A stretch of 64,000 nucleotides of DNA from Archaeoglobi archaeon JdFR-42 (GTDB taxonomy: Archaea; Halobacteriota; Archaeoglobi; Archaeoglobales; JdFR-42): positions 4,747-68,746 of the forward strand of contig MTND01000022.1 in NCBI GenBank assembly GCA_002010305.1, written 5' to 3'. The notes below the pieces were generated by a model, which worked only from the letters and a program-made list of their open reading frames with translations, made no database searches and was not told the DNA's origin. A program made the position numbers and the translations under genes. Shown here piece by piece: positions 44,969 to 52,232 of this stretch. Within the stretch, counting starts at the first letter, position 1; every line of letters starts with the position of its first letter.

Positions 44969-45360
44969 TAGATACCATCCCCCTGGGCAGTTATCCGGTA
45001 AGGTATCGCATTAGAAGAATTGTTCTTCAAAGTAATACTTTCAAACTCTTTTTGAGAGAAAACTCTTGTCTCGTTCTTCTTAACTGTCATTCGCTTATTA
45101 GATGCCCCATTAAACCAGATTACCAAATCATCTGTTTCTGAATCGTTTATAACCTCTACAATCTTGGCTATAAACTTATCATCTTCTTTAAACTTGATTG
45201 TTTTTGACTCATTAGCGTTAAGAGTGCCTTCATAAGGCTCTAAAACTGAATAGGTTTCCTCTTCAACGGTAACATTAACATCGATATCCTGATTTTGACT
45301 GTCATCATCCTTGATATTTGTATCCCATATTGAGGATTTTTTCCCACATGAAAAGGCCAT
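44968..45360 (-). CDS. Beta-rich protein, candidate second capsid protein
   Basis: The 130-residue protein has no membrane helix. It is acidic at the N-terminus and then strand-rich (IDVNVTVEEETYSVLEPYEG, KMTV-like strands, SSNAIPYRITAQGDG), which is compatible with a single jelly-roll. It lies close to the 156-residue candidate capsid gene, and two small jelly-roll capsid proteins are the rule in sphaerolipovirus-like viruses. The assignment is by context and secondary-structure impression only. Confidence 0.4.
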   Translation of the reverse strand: MAFSCGKKSSIWDTNIKDDDSQNQDIDVNVTVEEETYSVLEPYEGTLNANESKTIKFKEDDKFIAKIVEVINDSETDDLVIWFNGASNKRMTVKKNETRVFSQKEFESITLKNNSSNAIPYRITAQGDGI

Positions 45361-45364
45361 TTTA

Positions 45365-45580
45365 TCACTTCCTCCTTAACTCAAAGTAAATCAAGGCCAG
45401 TAAGAGAGTGTTTATAGCCAGATACAGACTCTCAAACTGGGCAACATGGTTTTGAATGGTTGAAAAAAGCCCTTTAATCTTGCATGTTAGAGAATCGGTA
45501 GATACCCCTGAATCTACCCCTGAATCTCCATCCCATACCTGGTAATTCCTAAGGCTATCTATGTAATCCTCTAAATTCAT
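45365..45580 (-). CDS. Small protein with C-terminal membrane helix
   Basis: The 71-residue protein starts MNLEDYIDSLRNYQVWDG. It has an S/D/G-rich middle and one C-terminal helix (YLAINTLLLALIYFELRRK). It sits between the two candidate capsid genes. Function unknown. Confidence 0.62.
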   Translation of the reverse strand: MNLEDYIDSLRNYQVWDGDSGVDSGVSTDSLTCKIKGLFSTIQNHVAQFESLYLAINTLLLALIYFELRRK

Positions 45581-45611
45581 GGTACCACCTGGTTAAAAAA
45601 AGTGGGGATAG

Positions 45612-46082
45612 TTAGGCCAGAAGTTTGGCAAAGGTCTCTATTGCTTTCTTGACTTCCTCACTTGCCACTGCCATGTTTATTTCATCTACACCCACAACCT
45701 CAATGCTGGAGTTAGAAGCCTTCAAGGCACTGGATGAGTTAACGGTAGCAATCAGTTTATGTGCTGGAGGGATGATAAACGGGTCATCAACCGTAATCTG
45801 CTCCAGTTTGTTGTACTGGTTAGCATTTCTGAAAGCCCCATACCTCTTTTCAAGGATGATTTTCTTGTTGTTGCCATCAGGAGAGGTCGCATATATCCTG
45901 AGTATGCTTCCATCTGGCAAATCAGTAGGAGTGGCATCTTTCAATACAGCCCTTACAACAGCCCCTTTGGGAATACCGTAAGCCCTTGTTACAGGAGCTT
46001 CAACAGTCCAAACAACAGACTCAACCCCAGCAGTCCCATCAGAGAAAGTCCCATCTTTATCTGTGGTTAAATCCTTCTTCAT
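45612..46082 (-). CDS. Candidate major capsid protein (single jelly-roll-like)
   Basis: The 156-residue protein has no membrane helix and shows a run of beta strands separated by short loops (IPKGAVVRAVLKDATPTD, SILRIYATSPDGNNKKIIL, FIIPPAHKLIATVNSS). A short C-terminal helix follows. Size, strand pattern and place beside a packaging ATPase resemble small capsid proteins of tailless archaeal viruses with inner membranes. It is not recognised by sequence identity, so this remains a prediction. Confidence 0.42.
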   Translation of the reverse strand: MKKDLTTDKDGTFSDGTAGVESVVWTVEAPVTRAYGIPKGAVVRAVLKDATPTDLPDGSILRIYATSPDGNNKKIILEKRYGAFRNANQYNKLEQITVDDPFIIPPAHKLIATVNSSSALKASNSSIEVVGVDEINMAVASEEVKKAIETFAKLLA

Positions 46083-46303
46083 TTCAAAACCACCTCTATT
46101 AGATTTTCAATTACAGAAATTCCACCAGCAATGGCCACAATTTTACCAGTATTCCCTTTGATACCGAATTTGCCAACCAGAAAAGCCCCAACACCAGGAG
46201 CTAAAGCCAGGTATTTATTGGTCTTCTTTGCTTCCTCTGATAGCCACTCACAACCTGCAAAAGTAACCCCACCTATTACAATATCCTTAACCAATGCATC
46301 CAT
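46079..46303 (-). CDS. Small membrane protein, first gene of the structural operon
   Basis: The 74-residue protein has two or three hydrophobic segments (VIGGVTFAGCEWL, LALAPGVGAFLVGKFG, IVAIAGGISVIENLIEVVL). It overlaps the start of the candidate capsid gene by four bases. The operon promoter lies just upstream at about 46341-46353. Confidence 0.65.
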   Translation of the reverse strand: MDALVKDIVIGGVTFAGCEWLSEEAKKTNKYLALAPGVGAFLVGKFGIKGNTGKIVAIAGGISVIENLIEVVLK

Positions 46304-46340
46304 CCCTAAATCACCTTGAAAAAGAGAGAATTATGTCATC

Positions 46341-46390
46341 CATATTTAAAAACTGTACATGAGGTTGTGCGAGGTTGTTAGAGGTTGTTA
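46341..46390 (-). promoter_or_regulatory. Structural-operon promoter with shared 26-bp upstream element
   Basis: On the minus strand TTTTTAAATATGG (46341-46353) is a TATA box about 40 bases before the first structural gene. Directly upstream, 46355-46380, is a 26-bp sequence (in transcription order TAACAACCTCGCACAACC ... GTAC) matched at 25 of 26 bases before the integrase promoter at 54112-54137. A further GAGGTTGTTA copy lies at 46381-46390. This looks like a regulator site. Confidence 0.65.
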
Positions 46391-46530
46391 TGTCTCTCTC
46401 TGAAAAGTGTTATCAAACTCTCCAACACCTGAGAATAGGAGAGAGTTACCCCTATGTCCCTTTCCATCTCTTTCTTTATGGTTTCAAGCTCATAAAAAAC
46501 GAGGTTAGAGACACTGATATTTTTAGCCAT
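46378..46530 (-). CDS. Small RHH/antitoxin-like DNA-binding protein
   Basis: The 50-residue frame starts MAKNISVSNLVFYELETIKK and continues GVTLSYSQVLESLITLF. This is the strand-helix-helix pattern of VapB/RHH-type proteins. Its ATG overlaps the stop of the ATPase gene by eight bases. Its stop overlaps the 26-bp element, so it could bind next to its own gene and control the structural operon. Inference from pattern. Confidence 0.6.
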   Translation of the reverse strand: MAKNISVSNLVFYELETIKKEMERDIGVTLSYSQVLESLITLFRERHNNL

Positions 46531-47206
46531 AGTGCTTAGTCACCCTGATTATTTCTTCTTTCCTGATGATTTTAGGCTCTAAATCATCATCGCATATCCG
46601 GATTAGGTCATGTTTGCGTAAGTCACTGTTAATCTTCCTGAATCCCTTTATTGTTTTTTCGATATAATCAATATCGTTACCGGCCATGTGTTTAAAGATA
46701 AAACTACAATCTGTGTTTGTCCAGATTAGCTTATTAAACTCCTGGATTTTCTGAGTTATCAACAACATGGAATGACCGTCATGTCTCCCCTCTCTGGTTA
46801 GATACTCTAAATTAGGGTCTATGTAATGCAGATTCGCCAAATTATGAGCTTCTTCTAACACTATCAGCCTGTTTTTATCATATCTCATCAATACCTCTAT
46901 CAACTTACTGTAAGCTTTTTTCAAGGTATCCCTGGGTGTATATTTAGCTGGAATTATGACAATTCGAGGATACTTGATAATCTTCTTCCAATCGTAACTT
47001 ACATTTTCTTTGATTTTGAGCAATACCGTATTTTTAAGCTTAATCAGGCCTATGTGGTTTTTAATCTGCCAGTCCATGACTACAAATTTGCCATTACGAT
47101 TCTGGTCTACGTACCTTTCAATGAGATAACCGGCAAAATAGCTTTTACCACTTCCTCGTTTACCGGCAATAAACCATACAAAGGGTTTATTCGGTATCGT
47201 AATCAT
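46523..47206 (-). CDS. Packaging-type P-loop ATPase (A32/FtsK-HerA class)
   Basis: The 227-residue protein has Walker A at residues 15-22 (GKRGSGKS), Walker B near 115 (RLIVLEEAHNLAN), and a later LLITQKIQEFNKLIWTNTD with the sensor-like glutamine of the HerA/FtsK class. Small ATPases of this kind package DNA into the capsids of tailless viruses of archaea, bacteria and eukaryotes (PRD1 and sphaerolipovirus lineages). It lies between the replication and structural genes. It overlaps the acidic protein gene upstream. Confidence 0.82.
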   Translation of the reverse strand: MITIPNKPFVWFIAGKRGSGKSYFAGYLIERYVDQNRNGKFVVMDWQIKNHIGLIKLKNTVLLKIKENVSYDWKKIIKYPRIVIIPAKYTPRDTLKKAYSKLIEVLMRYDKNRLIVLEEAHNLANLHYIDPNLEYLTREGRHDGHSMLLITQKIQEFNKLIWTNTDCSFIFKHMAGNDIDYIEKTIKGFRKINSDLRKHDLIRICDDDLEPKIIRKEEIIRVTKHYG

Positions 47207-47624
47207 CCTTTCCCTCTCTTTCAGCCTTAACCTTGTCTATTACGATACCACCCAAAACAGCCCCACTCAATACCAGCCCTGTAACAGGATGGTCTACTGG
47301 AATTTCAGGGTAATAATACTCTATGGTTTCAATTACTGCTTTAGAGAATTTAGTTTGTGATACTTCCTCAGGTGTTAGCTTATTGCTATCTGATAGTTTA
47401 CCCACCTTGTTTACGATTAGGCATATTATGTTATCTATCCTGTCTGTAAACTGGTTTAAAACTTCTGTGGGAATTCCCTTTTTCTCTTCCTTTTCCTCTT
47501 CTGTTAGTTCTTTGAGGATTAAATCCTCTGTTATGTCCTTTCCTTTTAGGCTATCATCTATTATAGGCTCTTCTTGGGTAACCTCTTCTTTAGGCTCTTC
47601 TATCTCTTCCTTAACCTCTTCCAT
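47187..47624 (-). CDS. Acidic protein with C-terminal hydrophobic segment
   Basis: The 145-residue protein starts with about 50 residues very rich in Glu (EEVKEEIEEPKEEVTQEE). The middle is helical, and a glycine-rich hydrophobic segment (VTGLVLSGAVLGGIVIDKV) lies near the end. It overlaps the ATPase gene by 20 bases. Function unknown; it may be a membrane-bound partner of the ATPase. Confidence 0.65.
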   Translation of the reverse strand: MEEVKEEIEEPKEEVTQEEPIIDDSLKGKDITEDLILKELTEEEKEEKKGIPTEVLNQFTDRIDNIICLIVNKVGKLSDSNKLTPEEVSQTKFSKAVIETIEYYYPEIPVDHPVTGLVLSGAVLGGIVIDKVKAEREGKDDYDTE

Positions 47625-47626
47625 TC

Positions 47627-47794
47627 TTATTTCCTCCTTAATTCAGCCAGAATAAGCCTTAAGTTGGTGTTAATGCCCTCTAAAAGTAGTTTCATATCCT
47701 GGATTTCTTTCCTCAATTTTGCAGAATCCCCTTTAAAATCGGTTATTAGTTTATCAACATCTAAATTTTCCAGTTTGTTGAGGATTTTCAGCAT
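47627..47794 (-). CDS. Short coiled-coil protein
   Basis: The 55-residue frame starts MLKILNKLENLDVDKLITD and continues as a leucine-rich helix to LAELRRK. The stop is two bases before the next gene, and that gene's ribosome-binding site (AAGGAGGAA) is inside its last codons. Function unknown. Confidence 0.6.
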   Translation of the reverse strand: MLKILNKLENLDVDKLITDFKGDSAKLRKEIQDMKLLLEGINTNLRLILAELRRK

Positions 47795-47798
47795 GTTA

Positions 47799-48116
47799 TC
47801 ACCTTTTTAAAGCCTTACCAAAAAGAATAATTCCGACAATAGCCCCGACAACACCTAAAACAGTCTTCCAGTTGGATTTTTCTACTTCTGGTTTTTCTGT
47901 TTCCTCTTCTTTGTCTTGATTAGGTTCTTCTGGTGTTTCTGGTGTTTCCTGGGTAACCTCTTCTGGATGTGGTATTTCTTCTGGCTTATCTTCTTCTAAA
48001 TCTCTGATTTTTATTACATTGTATTTCTTACATTTTGGACATGATGGCTTTTTTGCCTTGCTCACCCATTCATAACCAATACATTCAGGATTTTGGCATT
48101 TAGCAAGATATGACAT
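47799..48116 (-). CDS. Zinc-ribbon protein with C-terminal membrane helix
   Basis: The 105-residue protein has an N-terminal zinc ribbon (CQNPECIGYEW, PSCPKCKKY), a long Glu/Pro-rich linker, and a C-terminal membrane helix (TVLGVVGAIVGIILFGKAL). This is an unusual plan: a metal-binding head tethered to the membrane. It lies between the D5-like helicase and small genes of the packaging block. Function unknown. Confidence 0.68.
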   Translation of the reverse strand: MSYLAKCQNPECIGYEWVSKAKKPSCPKCKKYNVIKIRDLEEDKPEEIPHPEEVTQETPETPEEPNQDKEEETEKPEVEKSNWKTVLGVVGAIVGIILFGKALKR

Positions 48117-48157
48117 GGAAAATTGATAGTTATCTTATGGATATTTATCCGTATTGG

Positions 48158-49750
48158 TTAGAATTTGCTTAAATCCAATTCCTCTTCTGGTAAATCAGTA
48201 GTCTCTATCTCACTACCGTTACTATCCTCTTTAAGTCTGATTCCAAGCCATACTCTTTGCATCTTACCCATTATCCTCTTTGTCCCATCCCGTATTTCAG
48301 GAATAAGTCTCTGAATTTCATCACCGAAAGATTTCTTACTCCTGGTTGTAAGAGAGTTATCATCACAGAATACAACATATGCTGAGTATAAGTCTTTTTT
48401 AGTCACATAACCAGTAGAATCAAGCTCTATTTTCTCTTTAACGAAAGCATAGACACTGTTAGCTTTAGATAACCATTCCTCTTTAATCCTCTCCATAGTA
48501 TTGGTGATTGTAAGCCCTAATTCCTCTATTCGTGTCATCGCTAACAATACCCTGTTTAAGAAGCCAGATAACTCTTCTTCTGTGAGTAGATTATCTAAAA
48601 AACCAGGTATTTCTTTGAATTTATTCGGAAATTCGATTAGATTCCATCGTCTCCAGAATGCGTCTGTCATGTCATTAGTTTCTGGTAATTCGTTAGCTGA
48701 AAAAATAAGTGTAGCCTTGTTTCTGAATTCGAAGGGGTCTTTAAATTTCCTCTCTACCGTTATCCTATCCCCAGATACCAGCATTTTAAAAACACCAGTG
48801 TATTTCAAGGGTTTTTTTGGTATATCTGCAAATATATTCGCTAATTTACCGACTAATTGATAAGCCTTAAATTTATCATGTGCTAAATCCTGCAGAGATA
48901 CATTACTAACGTTATCCTCTCCCAAGAATCGGATTAGTAGGTTTAGATAGGTGGATTTACCGTTATTACCACCACCAAATAACATAAAAGCCCTATCATA
49001 CTTTGCATCCATCAGACATAAGGCCGGAATCTCATACAAGACCTTAACATCCTCTTTTTTCACCAATTCTGAAAGAAATTTATCAATCTTTGGGCATTCA
49101 GCTTTTTCATCATAGTTTACCGGCAAACACCATGTATAACCATAAATAGGACTGTTAGGGAGGAGTAAATACCTCTCTCCTCTGAATAACACTCCATTTT
49201 TTAAAGGAATGAAACTTTTAAGAGTATTAAAAGGAAATTCCCTAAAGAAAGTAGACCATTCAATACGCTGGAGAATTTCAGTAGTAATGTTTCTAATGGT
49301 CTTTTCTTTGGTTAAACCCTCTCTCATAAGAATTTTCTTAATACTCTCTTCTATCTCTCCCTTATTTTCTCTGTACATTCCATCCTTGTAGATATAGAGA
49401 ATCTTGTTAAAACTGACTATACAGTATCTCTTGATTAGCCAGCCCTCTAATTTGTCGTAATCCACTTTTTTTATCTCTCTCTTCCCTCTTTTTTCAGTAG
49501 ATACCACAAATGGATACCCTGCATCTTCCCAGTATTTAGAGTAAACAAAGGAGTATAAGGCCAACTCCTTGATTTCCTCTGGTATAAACATCTCATTCAA
49601 GATTTTGTACTTATCTACTATCTGGATGGCCTCTTTATCCCCTTCCTCTGCCATTCCCTCATATAGCTCCAAATCCTTTAGAAATTCCTTCTTTTCCTGG
49701 ACGTAAAGAGATTTTACATACTCCTGAATAGAAGACCGTTTAGTGTTGAT
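48158..49750 (-). CDS. D5/P4-type superfamily 3 helicase
   Basis: SF3 helicases start or drive replication of viruses and plasmids. Walker A is FGGGNNGKSTYLNLL near residue 257, Walker B is FADIPKKP, and motif C is TLIFSANELPETND with FWRRWNLIEFP after it, the D5 pattern. A C-terminal winged-helix region follows. The start is uncertain. A TTG at 49672 has no ribosome-binding site, but the frame stays open upstream to a strong AAGGAGGG with only ATT (49756) or ATC (49750) after it; I used 49750, which gives 530 residues. No separate primase active site is seen. Confidence 0.82.
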   Translation of the reverse strand: MNTKRSSIQEYVKSLYVQEKKEFLKDLELYEGMAEEGDKEAIQIVDKYKILNEMFIPEEIKELALYSFVYSKYWEDAGYPFVVSTEKRGKREIKKVDYDKLEGWLIKRYCIVSFNKILYIYKDGMYRENKGEIEESIKKILMREGLTKEKTIRNITTEILQRIEWSTFFREFPFNTLKSFIPLKNGVLFRGERYLLLPNSPIYGYTWCLPVNYDEKAECPKIDKFLSELVKKEDVKVLYEIPALCLMDAKYDRAFMLFGGGNNGKSTYLNLLIRFLGEDNVSNVSLQDLAHDKFKAYQLVGKLANIFADIPKKPLKYTGVFKMLVSGDRITVERKFKDPFEFRNKATLIFSANELPETNDMTDAFWRRWNLIEFPNKFKEIPGFLDNLLTEEELSGFLNRVLLAMTRIEELGLTITNTMERIKEEWLSKANSVYAFVKEKIELDSTGYVTKKDLYSAYVVFCDDNSLTTRSKKSFGDEIQRLIPEIRDGTKRIMGKMQRVWLGIRLKEDSNGSEIETTDLPEEELDLSKF

Positions 49751-49769
49751 AGAAATCCCTCCTTTTAAT

Positions 49770-49913
49770 TTAAATCCCCTCTAAAAGCCATTTCCTCATT
49801 TTAGCCTTAAACTCAAGGTTTTTACGATGGTACTCAATTTTATGACAGTTAACCCGACAGTAAGCCTCACATGGTATATTGCTAAAAGGTATTTTCCAGC
49901 ATTCAGCTATCAT
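49770..49913 (-). CDS. Small cysteine/histidine-rich zinc-finger-like protein
   Basis: The 47-residue frame starts MIAECWKIPFSNIPCEAYCR and has VNCHKIEYHRKN: cysteines and histidines spaced as in a small zinc finger. Its ATG overlaps the stop of the nuclease-like gene (ATGA), and its end lies just before the ribosome-binding site of the helicase gene. DNA binding is likely but not shown. Confidence 0.6.
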   Translation of the reverse strand: MIAECWKIPFSNIPCEAYCRVNCHKIEYHRKNLEFKAKMRKWLLEGI

Positions 49914-50386
49914 TTACCAGCCCCCTTTACAATCAAATCGCTTATGAACTTCCTTAAGCCCTTAAAATCAGTTATTTCAGCCTCTTCATTGCTGAAAAGA
50001 GTCATATGTACGTTATTTATCTTCGTGTATCTCCTATCATCCTTAATCTCAAACCGGTTAATAGGGATAATCGCATAGGTGTCTCCCTCTGGGTTTTCAG
50101 GGTTATCCATGTGCCTAACAATGATGTAAGGCTCTACTCTCAATCTCTTTCCCAACTTCTTTAGGCCTACATACTCAAAACTGGGGATTATGTAGTCAGC
50201 ATTTTCAGGATGAGAATAAGTGTTTTTCCACTCAAATATAGCTCTAAATCGCTTATTTACCTCTAAAACTGCATCTATGTCATATATTGCCAGTTTGATA
50301 CCATGATAATCTGCTATCTCTTTGAATACCATGTTTTTTAGGGTGTGGATATACCCGAAATCGCATGAATAACAGGATTTACGCAT
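49910..50386 (-). CDS. PD-(D/E)XK nuclease-like protein
   Basis: The 158-residue protein has an N-terminal CYSCDFG pair and then YDIDAVLEVNKRFRAIFEWK, where the aspartate and the E-x-K after a strand fit the PD-(D/E)XK nuclease core. Relatives include resolvases and Cas4/RecB-like nucleases of archaeal viruses. It lies in the replication block between the D5-like helicase and small HTH genes. Catalysis is inferred from the motif alone. Confidence 0.6.
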   Translation of the reverse strand: MRKSCYSCDFGYIHTLKNMVFKEIADYHGIKLAIYDIDAVLEVNKRFRAIFEWKNTYSHPENADYIIPSFEYVGLKKLGKRLRVEPYIIVRHMDNPENPEGDTYAIIPINRFEIKDDRRYTKINNVHMTLFSNEEAEITDFKGLRKFISDLIVKGAGK

Positions 50387-50611
50387 TTATACACCTTTGA
50401 TTGTCCAGAAATTGATGTTATTCCCTTTGATTTTCTGAAATCTCTCATCTTTAGCCAGCAAATTACCTATTCTACCTGGTGTTACTGGTGGATATTTGTA
50501 AGTAGATTCAAAGGCCAATGACAACTCTCTGGCTGTTACTGGTCGTTTAATCCATAAAATGTAAGAGTAACAGAAGTTTAGGACTCTCTCCCTGTTATAT
50601 CTGGATAGCAT
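50387..50611 (-). CDS. Small winged-helix-like protein
   Basis: The 74-residue protein reads YILWIKRPVTARELSLAFES then VTPGRIGNLLAKDERFQKIK and ends NFWTIKGV. This is a plausible winged helix: two helices, a recognition helix and a wing. Its stop abuts the nuclease-like gene. It could regulate early genes or take part in replication. Confidence 0.6.
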   Translation of the reverse strand: MLSRYNRERVLNFCYSYILWIKRPVTARELSLAFESTYKYPPVTPGRIGNLLAKDERFQKIKGNNINFWTIKGV

Positions 50612-50623
50612 TGTTACCTCCTG

Positions 50624-50845
50624 TTATCTCTGTTTGTCATTAGCTCCCTTGACATCTTTAGGCTCTTCAAACCACTCTCTCAGTGTTTTGTCAAGTTCTC
50701 TGATTTTCTCAAGGATTTCCTCACTTGATGGATGGTTATAGGTGATTTCCCACCCATAACCCCCTCTCTGGCCTCTGATAAGTTTAAGTTTGAATTCTGA
50801 AACATGTTTAACCAGGTGTCTCTTTACCTCTTCAGACATCCTCAA
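50624..50845 (-). CDS. Small protein of the early block
   Basis: The 73-residue charged protein starts MRMSEEVKRHLVKHVSEFKL, with GGYGWEITYNHPSSEEIL and LREWFEEPKDV after it. It overlaps the next upstream gene by 14 bases. No family is recognised. Confidence 0.58.
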   Translation of the reverse strand: MRMSEEVKRHLVKHVSEFKLKLIRGQRGGYGWEITYNHPSSEEILEKIRELDKTLREWFEEPKDVKGANDKQR

Positions 50846-51065
50846 AGACCTCCTTTGAGAAAACCAAACCTATCCAGTCTGGAAACCATGAGAATTCTAA
50901 AAATTCCCAGCCTTCAGCCTTCAATTGTTGTTGAAGCTCTTTAGCTCTATCCATTGAGAAACAATCGTTGAGAATAAACAGATGATATTCTCCCTTCCTG
51001 AATCTCTCAATGCGAATGGTTAAACCACTATCAGCCAATGTTTTTATAACACCCTCAGAAATCAT
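50832..51065 (-). CDS. Small protein of the early block
   Basis: The 77-residue protein reads SGLTIRIERFRKGEYHLFIL and WEFLEFSWFPDWIGLVFSK, a short alpha/beta pattern with several aromatic residues near the C-terminus. It overlaps its neighbours on both sides. No family is recognised. Confidence 0.58.
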   Translation of the reverse strand: MISEGVIKTLADSGLTIRIERFRKGEYHLFILNDCFSMDRAKELQQQLKAEGWEFLEFSWFPDWIGLVFSKEVFEDV

Positions 51066-51241
51066 TTTGAGTCCTCCTTAATCTCTCTATTGGCTAATCT
51101 GCCCAGAATTTGAGATAACTCCAATCCAGCCATGTAAAGCCCTGAATCCTTTGCTTTTTCACCAGATTCCATCATGTTAACAGTTAAACGGAAAAGCTCT
51201 TTCCACTCTGGAGAATCTCTTAAAAAATCAGAGAGTTTCAT
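51062..51241 (-). CDS. Small helical protein of the early block
   Basis: The 59-residue frame starts MKLSDFLRDSPEWKELFRL and ends NREIKEDSK, with a TGA overlapping the next gene's ATG. AAGGAGG for that next gene is inside the last codons. Helical throughout; function unknown. Confidence 0.58.
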   Translation of the reverse strand: MKLSDFLRDSPEWKELFRLTVNMMESGEKAKDSGLYMAGLELSQILGRLANREIKEDSK

Positions 51242-51244
51242 GGC

Positions 51245-51556
51245 TTATTCCCCTTCTTCTTCCTCATTCTCTGGTAAAATCTGTTTTAGAAGCTCATCCA
51301 TGTCTTTAATCAGGCCTTCTGGCTGAATCTTTGACATAGAGATTAACTTTGTAAGATGTTCAGCCACTATATTCATCTCTTCGTCTGTTAGCTCTCTGGG
51401 TAGGATATGGTCATACTCGAAATTCAATGTATGGAAACGGAGATTATAGTTTGTTTTCCCTTCATAGTCTTCGTAATCTTTGGTAAAAAAGGCTTCAACA
51501 GTGGATAATTCCAGGTAGGTAGTACCATAGTTTACATCATTGATTTTCAGAAACAT
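51245..51556 (-). CDS. Small acidic protein of the early block
   Basis: The 103-residue protein starts MFLKINDVNYGTTYLELSTV, has a strand-rich first half and a helical, acidic end (LLKQILPENEEEEGE). Its start overlaps the stop of the coiled-coil gene. No family is recognised. Confidence 0.6.
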   Translation of the reverse strand: MFLKINDVNYGTTYLELSTVEAFFTKDYEDYEGKTNYNLRFHTLNFEYDHILPRELTDEEMNIVAEHLTKLISMSKIQPEGLIKDMDELLKQILPENEEEEGE

Positions 51557-51777
51557 CAGTTATCATCCCCCAAAACTCGCTTAATCCTCTCTATTCTCTG
51601 GGAAATCTCTTCTTTGGTGTTTTCCAGTGTTTTTATGGTGTTTTCATAGTATGTAATCTGGCCTTCCAACTCCTGGATAAGCTCCCTTCCTTCCTCTATA
51701 ATCTCTTCAAATATCCCCAGGATTTTATCCACCTTCTTAAAAAACCGGCTAACAGAGTTTTTATTCAGCCAAAACAT
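51556..51777 (-). CDS. Coiled-coil protein of the early block
   Basis: The 73-residue protein is mostly a coiled coil (EEIIEEGRELIQELEGQI, ENTKEEISQRIERIKR). Its ATG overlaps the stop of the RHH regulator gene. Function unknown. Confidence 0.6.
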   Translation of the reverse strand: MFWLNKNSVSRFFKKVDKILGIFEEIIEEGRELIQELEGQITYYENTIKTLENTKEEISQRIERIKRVLGDDN

Positions 51778-51944
51778 CAGACAACACCCCCTTCTAACTC
51801 TTCTTCTAATTCCTCAACTCTCCTCCTAATTGAGTCCCTGGCAAGCTCTGTAAAACTCACATAGCCATGTTTCTTGGCTATGGAATCTCCTCTCTTATAG
51901 AGTTCGATGGGTATCTCTATCAGTTTCTTGTTCTTCTCATTCAT
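51777..51944 (-). CDS. RHH-type regulator, first gene of the long leftward block
   Basis: The 55-residue frame starts MNEKNKKLIEIPIELYKRGD and continues HGYVSFTELARDSIRRRVEE, the strand-helix-helix layout of ribbon-helix-helix (CopG/Arc) proteins. A TATA-like TTTAAATATC on the minus strand at about 51963-51972 would give a leaderless mRNA. A perfect 16-bp palindrome lies between TATA and ATG, so it probably represses itself and the whole block. Confidence 0.72.
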   Translation of the reverse strand: MNEKNKKLIEIPIELYKRGDSIAKKHGYVSFTELARDSIRRRVEELEEELEGGVV

Positions 51945-51960
51945 GAGTAATCGATTACTC
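51945..51960. promoter_or_regulatory. Perfect 16-bp palindromic operator
   Basis: GAGTAATCGATTACTC reads the same on both strands. It touches the start codon of the RHH gene at 51944 and lies just downstream of that gene's TATA box, i.e. over the transcript start, which is where an archaeal repressor would bind. A second RHH gene starts divergently at 52026. Confidence 0.7.
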
Positions 51961-52025
51961 CATAGATATTTAAAAGTTATGGCTATAACGAAAGTATTAA
52001 TAACATATAGGTTATATTATCTACT

Positions 52026-52232
52026 ATGGATGAGGAAAAATCTAAAAGAAAGTACGTGACGTTAAAGCTTCCTGATGAGTTTGTGGATATGGTTAAGAAG
52101 TTTATCAAAGAACATCCTGAGTGGGGATATACATCAGTCCCTGAATTTGTTAAAGAAGCAATTCGGGATTACATCCTCTATCTTGAGAGTTTAAAAGAGT
52201 CTGAATCTTCCAAAAAACCGCCTTCTCAATAA
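52026..52232 (+). CDS. RHH-type regulator (divergent)
   Basis: The 68-residue protein starts MDEEKSKRKYVTLKLPDEFV. YTSVPEFVKEAIRDYILYLE is the second helix of a ribbon-helix-helix domain, and a polar tail ends it. TATA-like ATAGGTTATATT lies a few bases upstream at about 52008. It is the first rightward gene and faces the leftward RHH gene across the palindrome region, a typical switch layout. Confidence 0.75.
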   Translation: MDEEKSKRKYVTLKLPDEFVDMVKKFIKEHPEWGYTSVPEFVKEAIRDYILYLESLKESESSKKPPSQ

